A stretch of 6,441 bases of DNA. It comes from Acidobacteriota bacterium. GTDB lineage: Bacteria; Acidobacteriota; Thermoanaerobaculia; Multivoradales; JAHEKO01. This document shows, piece by piece, positions 5,172-6,441 of the stretch. Position numbers and translations under genes: made by a program. The stretch is from contig SBFI01000035.1 of the NCBI GenBank assembly GCA_006227875.1, forward strand, positions 1-6,441, given 5' to 3'. A model generated the notes under the pieces. That model saw only the letters and a list, made by a program, of their open reading frames with translations, was not told the origin of the DNA and made no database searches. Positions within the stretch are counted from its first letter, which is position 1. Every line of letters starts with the position of its first letter.

Positions 5172-6176
5172 TCAACGAGCCGACTGGAAGGCCGTGAGCA
5201 GCTCGGTGGCCGCTCGAGTCGGGGTGACGGTCCCTTCGGCGACGGCACGTTCGAGCTCGGCCAGGCGCTTGGTGACCTCGGGATGGTCGCGGAAGGAGTC
5301 GAGAAGCTTCTCCTCGATCAGCGACCACATCCAGCGACCGAGCTGGCGCCGACGCCGCTCCTCGAGCTCACCGGAGTCCGCCAGCAGCCGGTGATGCTCC
5401 TCCACCAGCTGCCACAGCTCGTCCAAACCCGCCCCGGTCAGCGCGCTCACCGTCACCACCCGCGGCTCCCAGGAGGAGGGTCTGGCGCCCAGATAGCGCA
5501 GCGCTGCGGCGTAGTCCCGCTTGGCCAGCTGGGCTCGCTCCAGGTTGTCACCGTCGGCCTTGTTGACGGCCACCAGATCGGCCAGCTCGATAATCCCCTT
5601 CTTGATCCCCTGAAGCTCATCACCGGCACCGGCGAGCACCAGCACCAGAAAGCAGTCGACCATGTCCGCCACCATGGTTTCCGACTGTCCGACCCCCACC
5701 GTCTCGACCAGGATGACGTCGAAACCGGCGGCTTCGCAGAGCAACATCGTCTCGCGCGTGCGCCGGGTGACACCGCCGAGGCTGAGAGCGCTGGGTGAAG
5801 GCCGGATGAATGCCTCCTCTGCGGACGCCAGCCGCGGCATACGGCTCTTGTCACCCAGGATGCTGCCACCGGAGATCGAGCTCGAAGGATCGACGGCCAG
5901 CACCGCCACCCGGTGACCCTGCTCGATCAGCCGGGTGCCCAGGGCGTCGATAAAGGTACTCTTGCCGACCCCCGGGACACCGGTGATACCGACGCGAACC
6001 GCTCCGCCCGTCTGCGGCAGGAGTCGGGCCAGGAGCTCCTGCGCCAGGGCCATGTCCTCGGGCTTTCGACTCTCGATCAGGGTGATGGCACGGGCGAGGA
6101 GACCACGATCGGACTCGCCGATCCCCCGGACGCAGTCGTCGACGGTGGGGCCGTTGCCAGTCGATTCGGCTTTCAT
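5172..6176 (-). CDS. meaB: Methylmalonyl-CoA mutase-associated GTPase MeaB (ArgK/G3E-family chaperone)
   Basis: MeaB is a P-loop GTPase that loads adenosylcobalamin into methylmalonyl-CoA mutase and protects the enzyme from inactivation. The product is 334 residues, the normal length. It has an N-terminal helical part (1-58), Walker A GVPGVGKST (66-74), AVDPSSS (94-100) and GGSILGDKSRM (103-113). These are followed by RPSPSALSLGGV (125-136), ETVGVGQSE (158-166, the Walker B/switch II region), the base-specificity motif NKAD (205-208) and VSALTG (243-248). A helical C-terminal dimerisation arm lies at about 255-334. The ATG at 6176 lies 10 bp after the mutase stop codon and has no clear Shine-Dalgarno site, which suggests translational coupling. 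Older annotations call such genes argK or lysine/arginine transport ATPase; the mutase neighbour supports MeaB. Confidence 0.97.
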   Translation of the reverse strand: MKAESTGNGPTVDDCVRGIGESDRGLLARAITLIESRKPEDMALAQELLARLLPQTGGAVRVGITGVPGVGKSTFIDALGTRLIEQGHRVAVLAVDPSSSISGGSILGDKSRMPRLASAEEAFIRPSPSALSLGGVTRRTRETMLLCEAAGFDVILVETVGVGQSETMVADMVDCFLVLVLAGAGDELQGIKKGIIELADLVAVNKADGDNLERAQLAKRDYAAALRYLGARPSSWEPRVVTVSALTGAGLDELWQLVEEHHRLLADSGELEERRRRQLGRWMWSLIEEKLLDSFRDHPEVTKRLAELERAVAEGTVTPTRAATELLTAFQSAR

Positions 6177-6186
6177 AACTTGTGCG

Positions 6187-6441
6187 CTAGTCGCTTTTTG
6201 GAGTCTCGAGGCGATCCAGCAGATCCTCGGCGGCCTCGGTAATCACGGTGCCGGGGCCAAAGATCGCCACCGCACCGGCGGCCTCGACGGCGGCGTGATC
6301 CTGCGGCGGGATCACCCCACCGACGACGATGAGAATGTCACTCCGTCCCAGGCGGTCGAGCTCCTGGCGTAGCGCCGGTACCATGGTCTGGTGCCCGGCG
6401 GCCAGGGTGCTGACACCGACGATGTGGACGTCGTTCTCGAC
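6187..6441 (-). CDS. Methylmalonyl-CoA mutase, C-terminal end of the cobalamin-binding domain (5' end outside window)
   Basis: The frame stays open to the window edge, so only the last 84 residues are seen. They show the second half of a B12-binding Rossmann-like domain: DVHIVGVSTLAAGHQT (about 4-19), LRQELDRLGRSDILIVVGGVIP (about 23-44), PQD, and AIFGPGTVITEAA (about 58-70). These match methylmalonyl-CoA mutase and its relatives closely. The cobalt-ligating His of the DxHxxG motif would be upstream and is not visible. The protein takes part in isomerising methylmalonyl-CoA and succinyl-CoA (propionate/branched-chain catabolism or its reverse). It could be the end of a long mutase subunit or a separate small B12-binding subunit; the window cannot tell. 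An isobutyryl- or ethylmalonyl-CoA mutase relative is possible but less likely. meaB follows 10 bp later. Confidence 0.92.
   Translation of the reverse strand, partial: VENDVHIVGVSTLAAGHQTMVPALRQELDRLGRSDILIVVGGVIPPQDHAAVEAAGAVAIFGPGTVITEAAEDLLDRLETPKSD

Noticed and set aside
4620..5798. 392-codon open frame on the + strand across nusB and meaB
   Set aside because: It is antisense to two clear conserved genes, runs through the gap between them, and its product is rich in Leu, Gln, His and Arg without family features. It is a GC-driven shadow frame.

Overview
The window comes from a GC-rich, diderm (Gram-negative) bacterium. It carries a Tol-Pal outer-membrane module and an LptE-type LPS-assembly lipoprotein, so an outer membrane is clear. 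The phylum cannot be fixed from the sequence alone. The lipoprotein form of CpoB, the nusB-lptE pairing and the meaB/mutase pairing would fit Acidobacteriota or a deltaproteobacterial-type lineage better than an enteric gammaproteobacterium. That is an inference.

Left half, + strand (1-3378): the C-terminal end of a TonB/TolA-type energy-transducing protein, then tolB, pal and cpoB. This is the 3' part of a standard tol-pal cluster; tolQ and tolR would be expected just upstream, outside the window. The proteins should form a trans-envelope chain: TonB/TolA-like protein, TolB in the periplasm, Pal bound to peptidoglycan, and CpoB as regulator. The cluster ends in a textbook intrinsic terminator at 3348-3378.

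Middle (3379-4057): rpsT (ribosomal protein S20) lies alone between two unusual intergenic blocks. Upstream is a 181-bp palindromic element (3386-3566) with 18-bp terminal inverted repeats and at least five further nested helices. It ends about 10 bp before the rpsT ribosome-binding site. Downstream, between the converging 3' ends of rpsT and lptE, is an octamer array. GGGGCTTA-like units lie on the rpsT side and their reverse complement, TAAGCCCC-like units, on the lptE side. The block can fold into one long hairpin and has G-quadruplex potential. These two blocks are the most novel part of the window.

Right half, - strand (4058-6441), in transcription order: the C-terminal end of a methylmalonyl-CoA mutase cobalamin-binding domain (cut by the window edge), meaB (its G-protein chaperone), nusB (transcription antitermination factor) and lptE. 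meaB follows the mutase after 10 bp and lptE follows nusB after 16 bp, so these look like two tight pairs separated by a 117-bp gap. lptE most likely starts at a TTG codon served by a perfect GGAGG site. No CRISPR array, tRNA, rRNA, transposase or defence system was seen.
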